Source of the DNA: Betaproteobacteria bacterium
Lineage (GTDB): Bacteria > Pseudomonadota > Gammaproteobacteria > Burkholderiales > CAIKXV01
Assembly (NCBI GenBank): GCA_947458265.1
Contig: CANGYF010000001.1
Span: 124,001 to 188,000, forward strand
Reading direction: 5' to 3'
DNA length: 64,000 nucleotides
Shown: in pieces, positions 1 through 7,892 of the stretch
How positions within the stretch are numbered: position 1 is the stretch's first letter
How the letters are laid out: every line of letters begins with the position of its first letter
Position numbers and translations under genes: made by a program
Notes under the pieces: model-generated
Database searches by the model: none
Told to the model about the DNA's origin: nothing
The model's input: only the letters and a program-made list of their open reading frames with translations

Positions 1-1
1 C

Positions 2-361
2 TCGCCGGACAACGGTGCGATCCTCACGGCCTACCTGGGCAGCCTGCTGCTCGCCGGCAGCTTCCTCGCGATCACCTCGATGACTTCGGCGATGACCCGC
101 AACCAGGCGGTGAGCTTCATCCTGTCGGTGATGATCTGCCTGCTGCTGGTGATCGCCGGCTACAGCCCGGTGACCGACCTGCTCACCCGCTGGACCAGCC
201 CGGCGGTGGTGAGCGCGGTCGCCTCGTTCTCGGTGATGACCCATTTCGATGCGCTCCAGCGCGGCGTGATCGACCTGCGCGACGTCGGCTTCTTCCTGTC
301 GGTGATCGGCTTCGCGCTGTTCGGCAACGCGGTGATCGTGCGCGGCCTGCGGGCCGGCTGA
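2..361 (+). CDS. ABC transporter permease, GldF/ABC-2 type, C-terminal part
   Basis: The gene enters from the left edge, so only the last 119 codons are visible and the start is outside the window. The readable protein is strongly hydrophobic, with about three membrane segments (near window positions 30-100, 110-180 and 285-350). It has the ABC-2 permease pattern of a periplasmic segment with SFSVMTHFDALQRGVIDLRD before the last helix, as in gliding-motility type permeases (GldF) that pair with a GldG auxiliary protein. The GldG-like gene follows 12 bases after the stop, which supports the family call. The ATPase subunit is presumably upstream, outside the window. Substrate unknown; many non-gliding proteobacteria carry this trio. 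Confidence 0.7.
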   Translation, partial: SPDNGAILTAYLGSLLLAGSFLAITSMTSAMTRNQAVSFILSVMICLLLVIAGYSPVTDLLTRWTSPAVVSAVASFSVMTHFDALQRGVIDLRDVGFFLSVIGFALFGNAVIVRGLRAG

Positions 362-373
362 AGGACTTTGACG

Positions 374-2365
374 ATGACCTCCGGAAACCTCGTGAAGCGA
401 CTGATGTCCCCCGCTGGCCTCGCGCTGCTGTTCGTCGCGCTGGTCGCCTTCAATATCGTGCTGTCTGCAGTGCCGGCGCGCATCGACCTCACCGAAGGAC
501 GCGTCTACACGCTGTCCGACGGTACCCGCCAGGTGCTGGCGAAGCTCGATGCACCGGTGGTGCTGCGCTTCTACTACACGCAGAGCGGCGACACCTCGGT
601 GCCGGTGGCGCTCAACACCTTCGCCAAGCGGGTGCAGGACCTGCTCGCCGAGTACGTCGCCGCGTCCAACGGGCGGCTGGTGCTCGAGCGGCTTAATCCC
701 GAGCCCGATTCCGATGCCGAGGACGCTGCTACCCGCGATGGCATCGATGCGCTGGTGACGCCGAACCAGGAGAAGTTCTACCTCGGCCTGGCGATCGCGC
801 GGCGCGACGCGGCGTCGGCTGCAGCGACCCAGGGTGGCGGCGCAGCGAAGGGCGACGGCGCGAAGGCCTCGCATGTGGTCGCCATCCCGGTGCTCTCGCC
901 CGAGCGCGAGCGTCTGCTCGAGTACGACATCACGCGTGCGATCGCGCAGGCGATGCAGGCGCAGCGGCCGGTGATCGGCGTGATGAGCGCGATCCCGGTG
1001 TTCGGCCGACCGATGGAGCTGATGCTCGGTCGCCTGCCGACCGGGCCGTGGATCGCGATCCAGGAACTTCAGCGCAACTTCGACGTGCGCCCGGTGCCGA
1101 TGGAGAGCACGCGCATCCCCGACGAGGTGAAGGTGCTGCTGGTGATCCACCCGCGCGACATCAGCGAGGCCGGCGAGTACGCGATCGACCAGTTCCTGAT
1201 GCGCGGCGGCCGGCTGATTGCGTTCGTCGATCCGTATGCGTACTTCGACCAGCAGCGTAACCTGGAGAATCCGCTGGCCGGCAACACCGCGAGCGAATCG
1301 ACGTTCCGGAAGCTGCTCGGCGCCTGGGGCTACACGATGCCCACCGGCAAGATCGCGGCCGACCTCACGCTGGCCAGTAACCAGAACGGGCGCACGATGC
1401 CGACCCTGCTGAACGTGCAGGGCGACGCGATGAACAAGGACGACCTGGTGATCGGGCAGGTGGGTGCCCTCACGATCCCGTTCCCCGGCTGGTTCGATCC
1501 GATCGAAGGCAAGTCGGTCCCAGGCCTCACGGCGACCGTGCTCGCGCGCACGTCTCCCAACTCGATGCTGATCGATCCGATCATCGCGACGCTGACCGGC
1601 GTGGACGCCGCGCGCGGCTTCCAGCCCTCGGGCAAGGCGCATGCGCTCGCGCTGCGCCTGACCGGCCGCTTCCCGACGGCATTCCCGGACGGCCCGCCGA
1701 AGGTGGAAGCGACCGCCCCGGTACCGCTGCGCGACGGTGCACCGTCGGATCCCGCACCCACCCCGCCTCCGCCGGCCGACCCTGCCGCGCACCTGGCCAA
1801 GGCCACCGCCGATGCACAGGTGGTGCTGGTGTCTGACATCGACATGCTGGCCGATGGCGTGGTCGTGCAGATCCAGGAGTCGTTCGGTCAGCAGGTGCGG
1901 GTGCCGATCAACGGCAACCTCGACTTCCTGCAGAGCCTGGTCGAGGCCTTCGCCGGCGACACCGCGCTCGGCGCGTTGCGCAGCCGTGCCGCCTTCTCGC
2001 GGCCGCTGACCGTACCGCTGGAGATCGCCGAGCGCGCCCAGCAGGAGTACCTGGGGGCGATCAAGTTACTCGAGGACGACCTGATCCAGACCCAGGACCG
2101 ACTGCAGAAGCTGCAGCGCAGCCGAAGCCCCGGCTCGGCCTTCACGCCGAGCGCGGAACAGCAGGCCGAGATCGATGCGTTCCAGCGCAAGTCGACCGAG
2201 ACGAAGGCGCAGCTGAAGGAGCTGCGGCGTACGCTGCGGCTGGAGACCGACAGTCTCGAACTGGTGACGAAGGTGATCAACATCGGGTTGATGCCGACGC
2301 TGGTCGCGTTCGCAGGGATCGGGCTGTTCGCGGTGCGGCGGCGACGGCTCGCGCGACAGCGCTAG
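374..2365 (+). CDS. GldG-like ABC transport auxiliary protein
   Basis: A 663-residue protein with one membrane segment near residues 13-32, a long periplasmic region, and a second membrane segment at the extreme C-terminus followed by an Arg-rich cytoplasmic tail. The region after the first helix (RIDLTEGRVYTLSDGTRQVL) is characteristic of the GldG/DUF7088 type, and the middle part matches the GIFT-like 'ABC-type uncharacterized transport system' domain. A coiled-coil stretch (about residues 560-625, EQQAEIDAFQRKSTETKAQL) precedes the last helix. The start was set at ATG 374 because AAGGA at 361-365 is well spaced for it, whereas the in-frame TTG at 368 is only two bases from that site. It is an operon partner of the preceding permease. 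Substrate not known. Confidence 0.75.
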   Translation: MTSGNLVKRLMSPAGLALLFVALVAFNIVLSAVPARIDLTEGRVYTLSDGTRQVLAKLDAPVVLRFYYTQSGDTSVPVALNTFAKRVQDLLAEYVAASNGRLVLERLNPEPDSDAEDAATRDGIDALVTPNQEKFYLGLAIARRDAASAAATQGGGAAKGDGAKASHVVAIPVLSPERERLLEYDITRAIAQAMQAQRPVIGVMSAIPVFGRPMELMLGRLPTGPWIAIQELQRNFDVRPVPMESTRIPDEVKVLLVIHPRDISEAGEYAIDQFLMRGGRLIAFVDPYAYFDQQRNLENPLAGNTASESTFRKLLGAWGYTMPTGKIAADLTLASNQNGRTMPTLLNVQGDAMNKDDLVIGQVGALTIPFPGWFDPIEGKSVPGLTATVLARTSPNSMLIDPIIATLTGVDAARGFQPSGKAHALALRLTGRFPTAFPDGPPKVEATAPVPLRDGAPSDPAPTPPPPADPAAHLAKATADAQVVLVSDIDMLADGVVVQIQESFGQQVRVPINGNLDFLQSLVEAFAGDTALGALRSRAAFSRPLTVPLEIAERAQQEYLGAIKLLEDDLIQTQDRLQKLQRSRSPGSAFTPSAEQQAEIDAFQRKSTETKAQLKELRRTLRLETDSLELVTKVINIGLMPTLVAFAGIGLFAVRRRRLARQR

Positions 2366-2564
2366 CAGCGGACGCGGCCGGCTCGCTTGCCCTGTTGAGC
2401 GGTATCGCCCCGTACGATCCCACTCGTCCACCGCGCACAGCTCGCGCCAGCCAGCGATGGTCGCGTCAGTTCACGGCATCCTGGCCGGTTTCGGGGGCAA
2501 GGTCGTCAAGAGCAGCGGCGCGTGGGAGCGACGACGCCCGCCATTCAGGCAAGCATCCGTTTGC

Positions 2565-2987
2565 TCATCGCGCGGCGACCATGCGTTCCGCCGCTACAGC
2601 CGCAGTGACGATTGCGATGCCAAGGAAACGATCAAGATCGAGCAGGTGGGCGTCGCCCGAGACGATCAGATCGGCATTGGCTGCCAGCGCGGCGGCCAGG
2701 ACCTGATCGTCTGCAGGGTCGCGGGTGATGGTGGGCGTGATCGCTGCCGGCAGGACGAGAGTCACCATCGCGGCATAGCCGTCGAAAACGTCACCGACTG
2801 CGACACCGCGCCTGGCGAGCTGCCTCGCAAACTTTTCACGAGCCAGGACGCCCTGCAACTCGGCCAGCAGCGCGGCACTGCTGGCAAGTTCGACCTGACC
2901 AATGGCCGCTGCATCGATCAGGCGCCCAGGGGTGCCACCCCACAGCAGCCCGGAGAGTGCCGTGTTCGTGTCAAGAACCAGCCGCAC
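2565..2987 (-). CDS. PIN-domain toxin (putative type II TA nuclease)
   Basis: A 140-residue PIN-domain protein of the 'putative toxin-antitoxin system toxin component, PIN family' group. It opens with RLVLDTNTALSGLLWGG, giving the first acidic residue (LDTN), has an acidic helix (AALLAELQGVL), and ends with the DPADDQVLAAALAANADLI and SGDAHLLDL segments typical of the group, so the acidic active-site set looks complete. It should act as a Mg-dependent RNase. The start overlaps the end of the antitoxin gene by 17 bases, indicating translational coupling. The RNA target cannot be read from sequence. Confidence 0.78.
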   Translation of the reverse strand: MRLVLDTNTALSGLLWGGTPGRLIDAAAIGQVELASSAALLAELQGVLAREKFARQLARRGVAVGDVFDGYAAMVTLVLPAAITPTITRDPADDQVLAAALAANADLIVSGDAHLLDLDRFLGIAIVTAAVAAERMVAAR

Positions 2988-3213
2988 GTCGTTGTTCCGT
3001 GCGATAGGCTTCGATTTCGGCGGTGAGCTCCTCGGGCGTCAACGGCGCCAGCGGAACGGCGGCAAGCAACGCACGCGCCGCTTTCATGCGGTCGACTCGC
3101 TCCTGGCGCAGTCCCTCGCGCAACATGCGCTCGATCTTCTCAGGCTCCAGAAGGCCAGCCTTGGTAGCCTCCTGCGCCAGCGCATCGGGCAACGTGATCT
3201 GTACGGTCGTCAT
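2971..3213 (-). CDS. Antitoxin partner of PIN toxin
   Basis: An 80-residue protein, MTTVQITLPDALAQEATKAG at the start, which looks like a short ribbon-helix-helix-type DNA-binding N-terminus, followed by a charged helical C-terminal part (LTPEELTAEIEAYRTEQRR) suited to wrapping the toxin. It lies immediately upstream of, and overlaps, the PIN toxin gene, the usual antitoxin-first order. An autoregulatory operator would be expected just upstream (3214-3260), but no clear palindrome was identified there. Function inferred from neighbour, size and fold pattern. Confidence 0.68.
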   Translation of the reverse strand: MTTVQITLPDALAQEATKAGLLEPEKIERMLREGLRQERVDRMKAARALLAAVPLAPLTPEELTAEIEAYRTEQRRAAGS

Positions 3214-3340
3214 CGTCAGGCTCCTCGATTCACGAACAGCTTATCGCGTCCGGAGAAGGTGTTCACCATCTGAATGATCTGTTTCCAACGCGATACCGCG
3301 GCGCATCCGGTGAACGCGCTGATCGCGCGTCAGGCCTGTT

Positions 3341-3547
3341 CTCGTAGTTGTTCGGCTTCAGTCGGTCACTGTCCTCGAACTGCTCGAGGTAGTTGAGCAC
3401 CGCGGGGATGCCCATCTCGGCCAGGCGCTCGACGATGCGCTGCTCGGCTTCACGGTCGGCCTTGCGGTAGTAGCGTACGTCGGTACGGCGCAGCCCGCGC
3501 GTTGCGCCAGGCGCGGGCCCGCCGGTTCCCGCAGCCAGTCGTACCCG
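3341..3547 (-). pseudogene. Relic: C-terminal fragment of an unidentified protein
   Basis: Between the TA pair and ahpF the minus strand keeps a short stretch that reads like real protein: VRYYRKADREAEQRIVERLA followed by GIPAVLNYLEQFEDSDRL and KPNNYE. This 'VRYY..D...A..I...L' plus 'DS..L.P..YE' pattern recalls the short C-terminal domain found at the end of some bacterial caspase-like or peptidoglycan-binding proteins. There is no start codon of its own with a ribosome site, and the open frame simply runs into the 3' end of ahpF, so it is interpreted as a decayed gene end. The assignment is weak. Confidence 0.35.
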
Positions 3548-3555
3548 CGGGCCAG

Positions 3556-5136
3556 CTACGCTGCCGCGCTGAGCTCCACCGTCGGCGTACGGATCAGGTA
3601 GTCGAACGCCGACAGCGCCGACTTCGAACCCTCGCCGGCCGCGATGACGATCTGCTTGAACGGCACGGTCGTCACGTCGCCGGCGGCGAAGATGCCCGGG
3701 ACGCTGGTCGCGCCTTTGGCATCGATCACGATCTCGCCGTATTTCGACAGCTCGACCACGCCTTTCAGCCACTCGGTATTGGGCACCAGGCCGATCTGCA
3801 CGAACACACCTGCCAGTTCGACCGTGTGCTGCTCGCCGTTGCGACGATCGGTGAACTTCAAGCCGTTCACCTTGCCACCTTCACCGGTGATTTCGGTAGT
3901 CTGGGCGCTGGTATGCACCGTCACGTTGGGCAGGCTGTTCAGCTTGCGCACCAGCACGGCATCGGCCTTCAGCTGGTCGGCGAATTCGACGACCGTCACG
4001 TGCGCCACCACGCCGGCGAGGTCGATCGCAGCCTCGACGCCGGAGTTGCCGCCACCGATCACTGCAACATGCTTGCCCTTGAACAGCGGGCCGTCGCAGT
4101 GCGGGCAGTAGGCCACGCCCTTGTTGCGGTACTCGGCCTCGCCGGGCACGTTGACGTTGCGCCAGCGGGCGCCGGTGGCCAGGATCACCGAACGTGCCTT
4201 GAGCGCGGCTCCATTGGCCAGCACGACGCTGGCGAGACCGCCCGGCTGCGCGGCCGGCTCCAGCGACACGACCTGCTGGCTGTTCATGACGTCGACGCCG
4301 TAGTGGCGAACGTGCGCTTCCAGTGCCGCGGCGAACTTCGGTCCTTCGGTCTCCAGCACGGAGATGTAGTTCTCGATGCCCAGGGTGTCGAGCGTCTGGC
4401 CGCCGAAGCGCTCGGCGACGATGCCGGTGCGGATGCCCTTGCGCGCGGCGTAGACCGCCGCGGCCGCGCCGGCGGGCCCGCCGCCGACGATCAGCATGTC
4501 GAAGGCCTCCTTGGCGCCCAGGCGTGCAGCATCGCGCGCGGCGGCGCCGGTGTCGACCTTGGCCAGGATGTCGGCGATCTCCATCCGGCCCGAGGCGAAC
4601 GGCTCGCCGTTCAGGTACACGAGCGGAACTGCCATGACCTGGCGCGACTCGACCTCGTCCTTGAACAGGCCGCCGTCGATCGCGACATGGCGCACCTTCG
4701 GGTTGAGCACCGCCATCAGGTTCAGTGCCTGCACCACGTCCGGACAGTTGTGGCAGGACAGCGACATGTAGGTCTCGAACTTCAGCTCTGCGTCGAGCGA
4801 GCGGATCTGCTCGATGATCTCTGCCTCGACCTTCGGCGGATGGCCGCCCGCCTGCAGCAGCGCCAGCACCAGCGAGGTGAATTCATGGCCCATCGGGATC
4901 GCGGCGAAGCGGATGCCCATGTCCTGGCCGACGCGGCTGACCGAGAACGAGGGGCGACGTGCATCGCTGCCGTCGAAGCGGGCAGTGACCTTGTCATTCA
5001 GGCTGGCGACTTCCTCCAGCAACTCGCGCATCTCCTGCGATGCGGGGCGATCGTCGAGCGAGGCGACCAGCTCGATCGGCTGGGTCAGGCGTTCGAGGTA
5101 AGCCTTGAGTTGGGTTTTGAGATCGGCGTCCAGCAT
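3556..5136 (-). CDS. ahpF: Alkyl hydroperoxide reductase subunit F
   Basis: The 526-residue flavoprotein disulfide reductase that passes electrons from NAD(P)H to AhpC. The N-terminal tandem thioredoxin-like domain carries CHNC at about residues 128-131, the place of the E. coli Cys129-Cys132 redox pair. The C-terminal thioredoxin-reductase-like part has an [13 protein letters not shown] motif, a second nucleotide-binding [10 protein letters not shown] motif, and the active-site AYCPHCDGP. Length matches the family (about 520). An in-frame upstream ATG at 5181 exists, but ATG 5136 (MLDADLKTQ) matches the family N-terminus and follows AAAAGG. It lies 160 bases downstream of ahpC on the same strand, so both should answer to the OxyR-like site at 6025-6061. 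Confidence 0.95.
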   Translation of the reverse strand: MLDADLKTQLKAYLERLTQPIELVASLDDRPASQEMRELLEEVASLNDKVTARFDGSDARRPSFSVSRVGQDMGIRFAAIPMGHEFTSLVLALLQAGGHPPKVEAEIIEQIRSLDAELKFETYMSLSCHNCPDVVQALNLMAVLNPKVRHVAIDGGLFKDEVESRQVMAVPLVYLNGEPFASGRMEIADILAKVDTGAAARDAARLGAKEAFDMLIVGGGPAGAAAAVYAARKGIRTGIVAERFGGQTLDTLGIENYISVLETEGPKFAAALEAHVRHYGVDVMNSQQVVSLEPAAQPGGLASVVLANGAALKARSVILATGARWRNVNVPGEAEYRNKGVAYCPHCDGPLFKGKHVAVIGGGNSGVEAAIDLAGVVAHVTVVEFADQLKADAVLVRKLNSLPNVTVHTSAQTTEITGEGGKVNGLKFTDRRNGEQHTVELAGVFVQIGLVPNTEWLKGVVELSKYGEIVIDAKGATSVPGIFAAGDVTTVPFKQIVIAAGEGSKSALSAFDYLIRTPTVELSAAA

Positions 5137-5296
5137 GATGTTGGTACCTTTTGGGTGGAATTCGGGACAGCAGATCCCCATCCATCGCCAGGGTGCGGAT
5201 CACGCAGCCCTGGCGGCGGAGGGAACTGGCGGCAGTTTCGCCGCGGGGTTCCCCGGAAGGACGGCGGGTGGCCGCGCTGCCGGGGAGGGGTGTCGG

Positions 5297-5860
5297 TCAG
5301 ATCTTGCCGACGAGGTCCAGCGACGGCTTCAGGGTCGCGGCGCCTTCCTGCCACTTGGCGGGGCAGACTTCGCCCGGGTGCGAGGCGACGTACTGGGCAG
5401 CCTTGACCTTGCGCAGCAGCTCCGACGCATCACGGCCGATGCCGTTGTCGTGGATCTCGCACAGCTTGATCATGCCTTCCGGGTTGATCACGAAGGTGCC
5501 GCGCAGCGCCAGGCCGGCTTCCTCGATCATCACCTCGAAGTTGCGGGTGATCGCGCCGGTCGGGTCGCCGATCAGCGGGTACTTGACCTTCTTGATCGCT
5601 TCCGAGGTGTCGTGCCAGGCCTTGTGGGCGAAGTGCGTGTCGGTCGAGATGCCATAGATTTCGACGCCCAGCTTCTTGAACGTCTCGTACTGGTTTGCCA
5701 GGTCTTCGAGTTCGGTCGGGCAGACGAAGGTGAAGTCGGCCGGGTAGAACACGAACACGTTCCACTTGCCCATCAGCGACTGTTCGGTCAGGTCGACGAA
5801 CTTGCCATCGTGGAAGGCGGTTGCCTTGAACGGTTTGACCGCGGTGTTGATCAGCGACAT
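5297..5860 (-). CDS. ahpC: Alkyl hydroperoxide reductase subunit C (2-Cys peroxiredoxin)
   Basis: A 187-residue typical 2-Cys peroxiredoxin, the same length as E. coli AhpC. The peroxidatic cysteine is in DFTFVCPTE (Cys47) and the resolving cysteine in EVCPAKW (Cys166). It reduces hydrogen peroxide, organic peroxides and peroxynitrite and is recycled by AhpF. The start ATG follows AAGGAG closely. First gene of the ahpC-ahpF pair, with a roughly 300-base upstream region carrying a four-element OxyR-like site. Nothing about the sequence is odd. Confidence 0.97.
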   Translation of the reverse strand: MSLINTAVKPFKATAFHDGKFVDLTEQSLMGKWNVFVFYPADFTFVCPTELEDLANQYETFKKLGVEIYGISTDTHFAHKAWHDTSEAIKKVKYPLIGDPTGAITRNFEVMIEEAGLALRGTFVINPEGMIKLCEIHDNGIGRDASELLRKVKAAQYVASHPGEVCPAKWQEGAATLKPSLDLVGKI

Positions 5861-6024
5861 GGATGACTCCTTGGTAAACAGGTGGGAGGAAGCGGTTGGA
5901 CGGATGCTGCTGGAACCGGAGAGAACGGAACACCGGCAAGAAAGACCCGACGGCTACCGCGGTAGCGGCGTCCGCCATCGTCGATCGATGGGCGGAGGTT
6001 AACGGCATATGCTGCGCCGCGCCA

Positions 6025-6061
6025 ATTGAATGTTGGTATTGCGCCGATTGACAGCGACTAT
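6025..6061. promoter_or_regulatory. Putative OxyR binding site upstream of ahpC
   Basis: Four tetranucleotides sit at the exact 11-base period known for OxyR: ATTG (6025-6028), GTAT (6036-6039), ATTG (6047-6050), CTAT (6058-6061), each separated by seven bases. The consensus is ATAG-N7-CTAT-N7-ATAG-N7-CTAT, so 13 of 16 positions match. The downstream pair, GATTG-N7-CTATC, is nearly a perfect palindrome. The site is about 165 bases upstream of the ahpC start; a possible minus-strand -10 (CATATG region, 6004-6011) lies just beyond its ahpC-proximal edge, where activation by OxyR is normally exerted. Confidence 0.65.
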
Positions 6062-6158
6062 CGGCACGACTCCCATCGCCGATCCGGGTGCCCCGCGAGC
6101 GGGATATTGGGGCGTCGGTCCCGAAGACAAGGGGTGCCCGGCCGCCGGACTGTCCGAT

Positions 6159-7004
6159 TCACCCGTCGGCCATGCGCAGGCGGCGCGCGGACTCCTCGAC
6201 CAAAGCGTCGCCGATCTCGCGCATCACGCCATCGATGTCGACTTCGCCCAGATCGCCGTCGAATCGTCCGGTCAGTGACACCTGCGGGGTGAGCAGTCCG
6301 CGCTCGTAGAGGTCCCAGATCTCGTGACCGTAGTCGGTGGTCAGCAGGCCCGGTTCGAAGCGCCCGAAGAAGTTGCGCAGGTTCACCACGTCGCGGATCA
6401 GCAACCGCTTCGCATGGTTGTTGCCGGCGGCATCCACCGCCTGCGGCAGGTCGATGATCACCGGCCCATCGGCGGCCAGCAGGATGTTGAATTCGGACAG
6501 GTCACCGTGGATGATGCCGGCCGCCAGCATGCGCACGACCTCGCGCAGCAGCGACTGGTGGTGTCTGGCCGCTTCCTCCGGCGTGAACACCACGTCGTTC
6601 AGCCTGGGCGCGGCATTGCCGTCGCCGTCCGACACCAGTTCCATCAGCAGCACGCCGTCGCAGAAGTTGAGCGGCGCCGGTACCCGCACACCGGCCGCGA
6701 ACAGCCGGTGCAGCGCATCGACCTCGGCCGATTGCCAGGCGGCTTCCTGCGCCTCGCGCCCGAAGCGCGTGCCGCGCGCCATCGCCCGCGCCTGGCGCGT
6801 GCTCTTCACCCGCCGGTTCTCGGTGTAGTCGACCGCCTGGCGGAAGCTGCGTTGGGTGGCTTCCTTGTAGATCTTCGCGCACAACGTCTCATCGCCCTTG
6901 CGCACGACGTAGACGTTGGCTTCCTTGCCGCTCATCAACTGGCGGACGACCGTGTCGATCAGCCCCTCCTCGATGAGTGACTCCAGTCTCTTGGGCGGCT
7001 TCAT
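6159..7004 (-). CDS. RIO1-family atypical serine kinase
   Basis: A 281-residue RIO-type protein kinase. It has the nucleotide-binding start GKEANVYVV, the lysine in CAKIYKE, the catalytic loop IIHGDLSEFNIL (RIO form HGDLSxxN), and the metal-binding VIIDLPQAVD in place of DFG. The long RIO insert TQRSFRQAVDYTENRRVKST is also present. Bacterial members occur in many proteobacteria; their substrates are mostly unknown, in contrast to the archaeal/eukaryal ribosome-assembly RIO kinases. It is followed by the ahpC regulatory region and preceded at 61 bases by the glutaredoxin-like gene on the same strand. Confidence 0.87.
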   Translation of the reverse strand: MKPPKRLESLIEEGLIDTVVRQLMSGKEANVYVVRKGDETLCAKIYKEATQRSFRQAVDYTENRRVKSTRQARAMARGTRFGREAQEAAWQSAEVDALHRLFAAGVRVPAPLNFCDGVLLMELVSDGDGNAAPRLNDVVFTPEEAARHHQSLLREVVRMLAAGIIHGDLSEFNILLAADGPVIIDLPQAVDAAGNNHAKRLLIRDVVNLRNFFGRFEPGLLTTDYGHEIWDLYERGLLTPQVSLTGRFDGDLGEVDIDGVMREIGDALVEESARRLRMADG

Positions 7005-7065
7005 GCCCTATTGTGCACCGCGGTGGCGGTGCCGGGCGCCTGGTGTCGCCGCGTCAGTGCGCTGC

Positions 7066-7872
7066 TCAGCGCGGAATCGCCGGGCTGCCAGCCGGCCCGG
7101 CCGGCGAGAAGGTCTGTACCACCGGGGCTCCCGGTCCGCCGGAGGTCTCCGGCAGCGGCGCGAAGCCGGGGCTCGACTGGCCGGGGTTGCCCGAGGACTG
7201 CGGAGGAACCACCACGCCACCAGGGCCGCCCTGCACCGGTGCGCCGGACCCCTGGCCCGGCTGGGGTGATGCAGCGCGCTGCGGCTGGGCGGCGGGAGCC
7301 GCCGGCGGCCCGGGGCGCCGCCCGGGCGACGGCGAGCGTGCATAGCCGGCCGCGTCCAGCGTCGAGTTCCACTGGCCTTCCTCGAAACCGATCAGCGAAG
7401 AGGTGCCGACGATCAGCATCGGTACCTGCATCTGGCCCTTGGTGATCCGCTTGAACTCTTCCTGCAGCGCCGGCTGCGCCGGGTTGCGGTCGGAGAACGG
7501 TACGCCCCGGCTGGCGAGCAGCTTGCGCGCACTGGTGCACGGCTCGCCGCAGTCGCTGCTCCACAGTGTCACCGGGAACCGATCGCTGGCCTGGCGCTGG
7601 GCGAACGATTCCTGGCCCTCGATGCGCCCGGCGCGGCCGCGCACCTCGTTGATGCTCCTGGCGTTGGGTGGCGGTGGCATGTCGGAACATTCGCGCGAGC
7701 CGCTCTCGTTGGTCCAGCAGCGGATCTGCGCGGCGACGTCGGCAGGCAGTGCGGACAGACCCAGGAACAGTGCGCCTGCCGCTATCGCGACGAACGCCGG
7801 TGCGCGGCTGGACAACGCCAGGCGCGAAGGCCCGGCACGCCGGGCGCCTGCATCCGTCAGGTTGCTCTGCAT
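7066..7872 (-). CDS. Secreted DUF4124 plus glutaredoxin-like protein with proline-rich tail
   Basis: A 268-residue protein. The start is ATG 7872, preceded by GGGAGG. A signal peptide ends near residue 49 (LGLSALPADVAA). Next comes a DUF4124 segment (IRCWTNESGSRECSDMPPPP), then a glutaredoxin-like domain with a CGEPC redox motif (SDCGEPCTSARKLL) and the cis-proline VPMLIVG. After residue 180 the chain is low complexity, rich in Pro, Gly and Gln. It is probably a periplasmic or envelope thiol protein; the disordered tail is unlike cytosolic glutaredoxins. It follows prlC at 20 bases and may share its transcript. Substrate unknown. Confidence 0.77.
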   Translation of the reverse strand: MQSNLTDAGARRAGPSRLALSSRAPAFVAIAAGALFLGLSALPADVAAQIRCWTNESGSRECSDMPPPPNARSINEVRGRAGRIEGQESFAQRQASDRFPVTLWSSDCGEPCTSARKLLASRGVPFSDRNPAQPALQEEFKRITKGQMQVPMLIVGTSSLIGFEEGQWNSTLDAAGYARSPSPGRRPGPPAAPAAQPQRAASPQPGQGSGAPVQGGPGGVVVPPQSSGNPGQSSPGFAPLPETSGGPGAPVVQTFSPAGPAGSPAIPR

Positions 7873-7892
7873 GTTCCCTCCCGCCGCTGTTG

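Noticed and set aside
3502-5406. A 634-codon plus-strand frame opposite ahpF
   Set aside because: Mirror of ahpF codon structure; no motif, no ribosome site.
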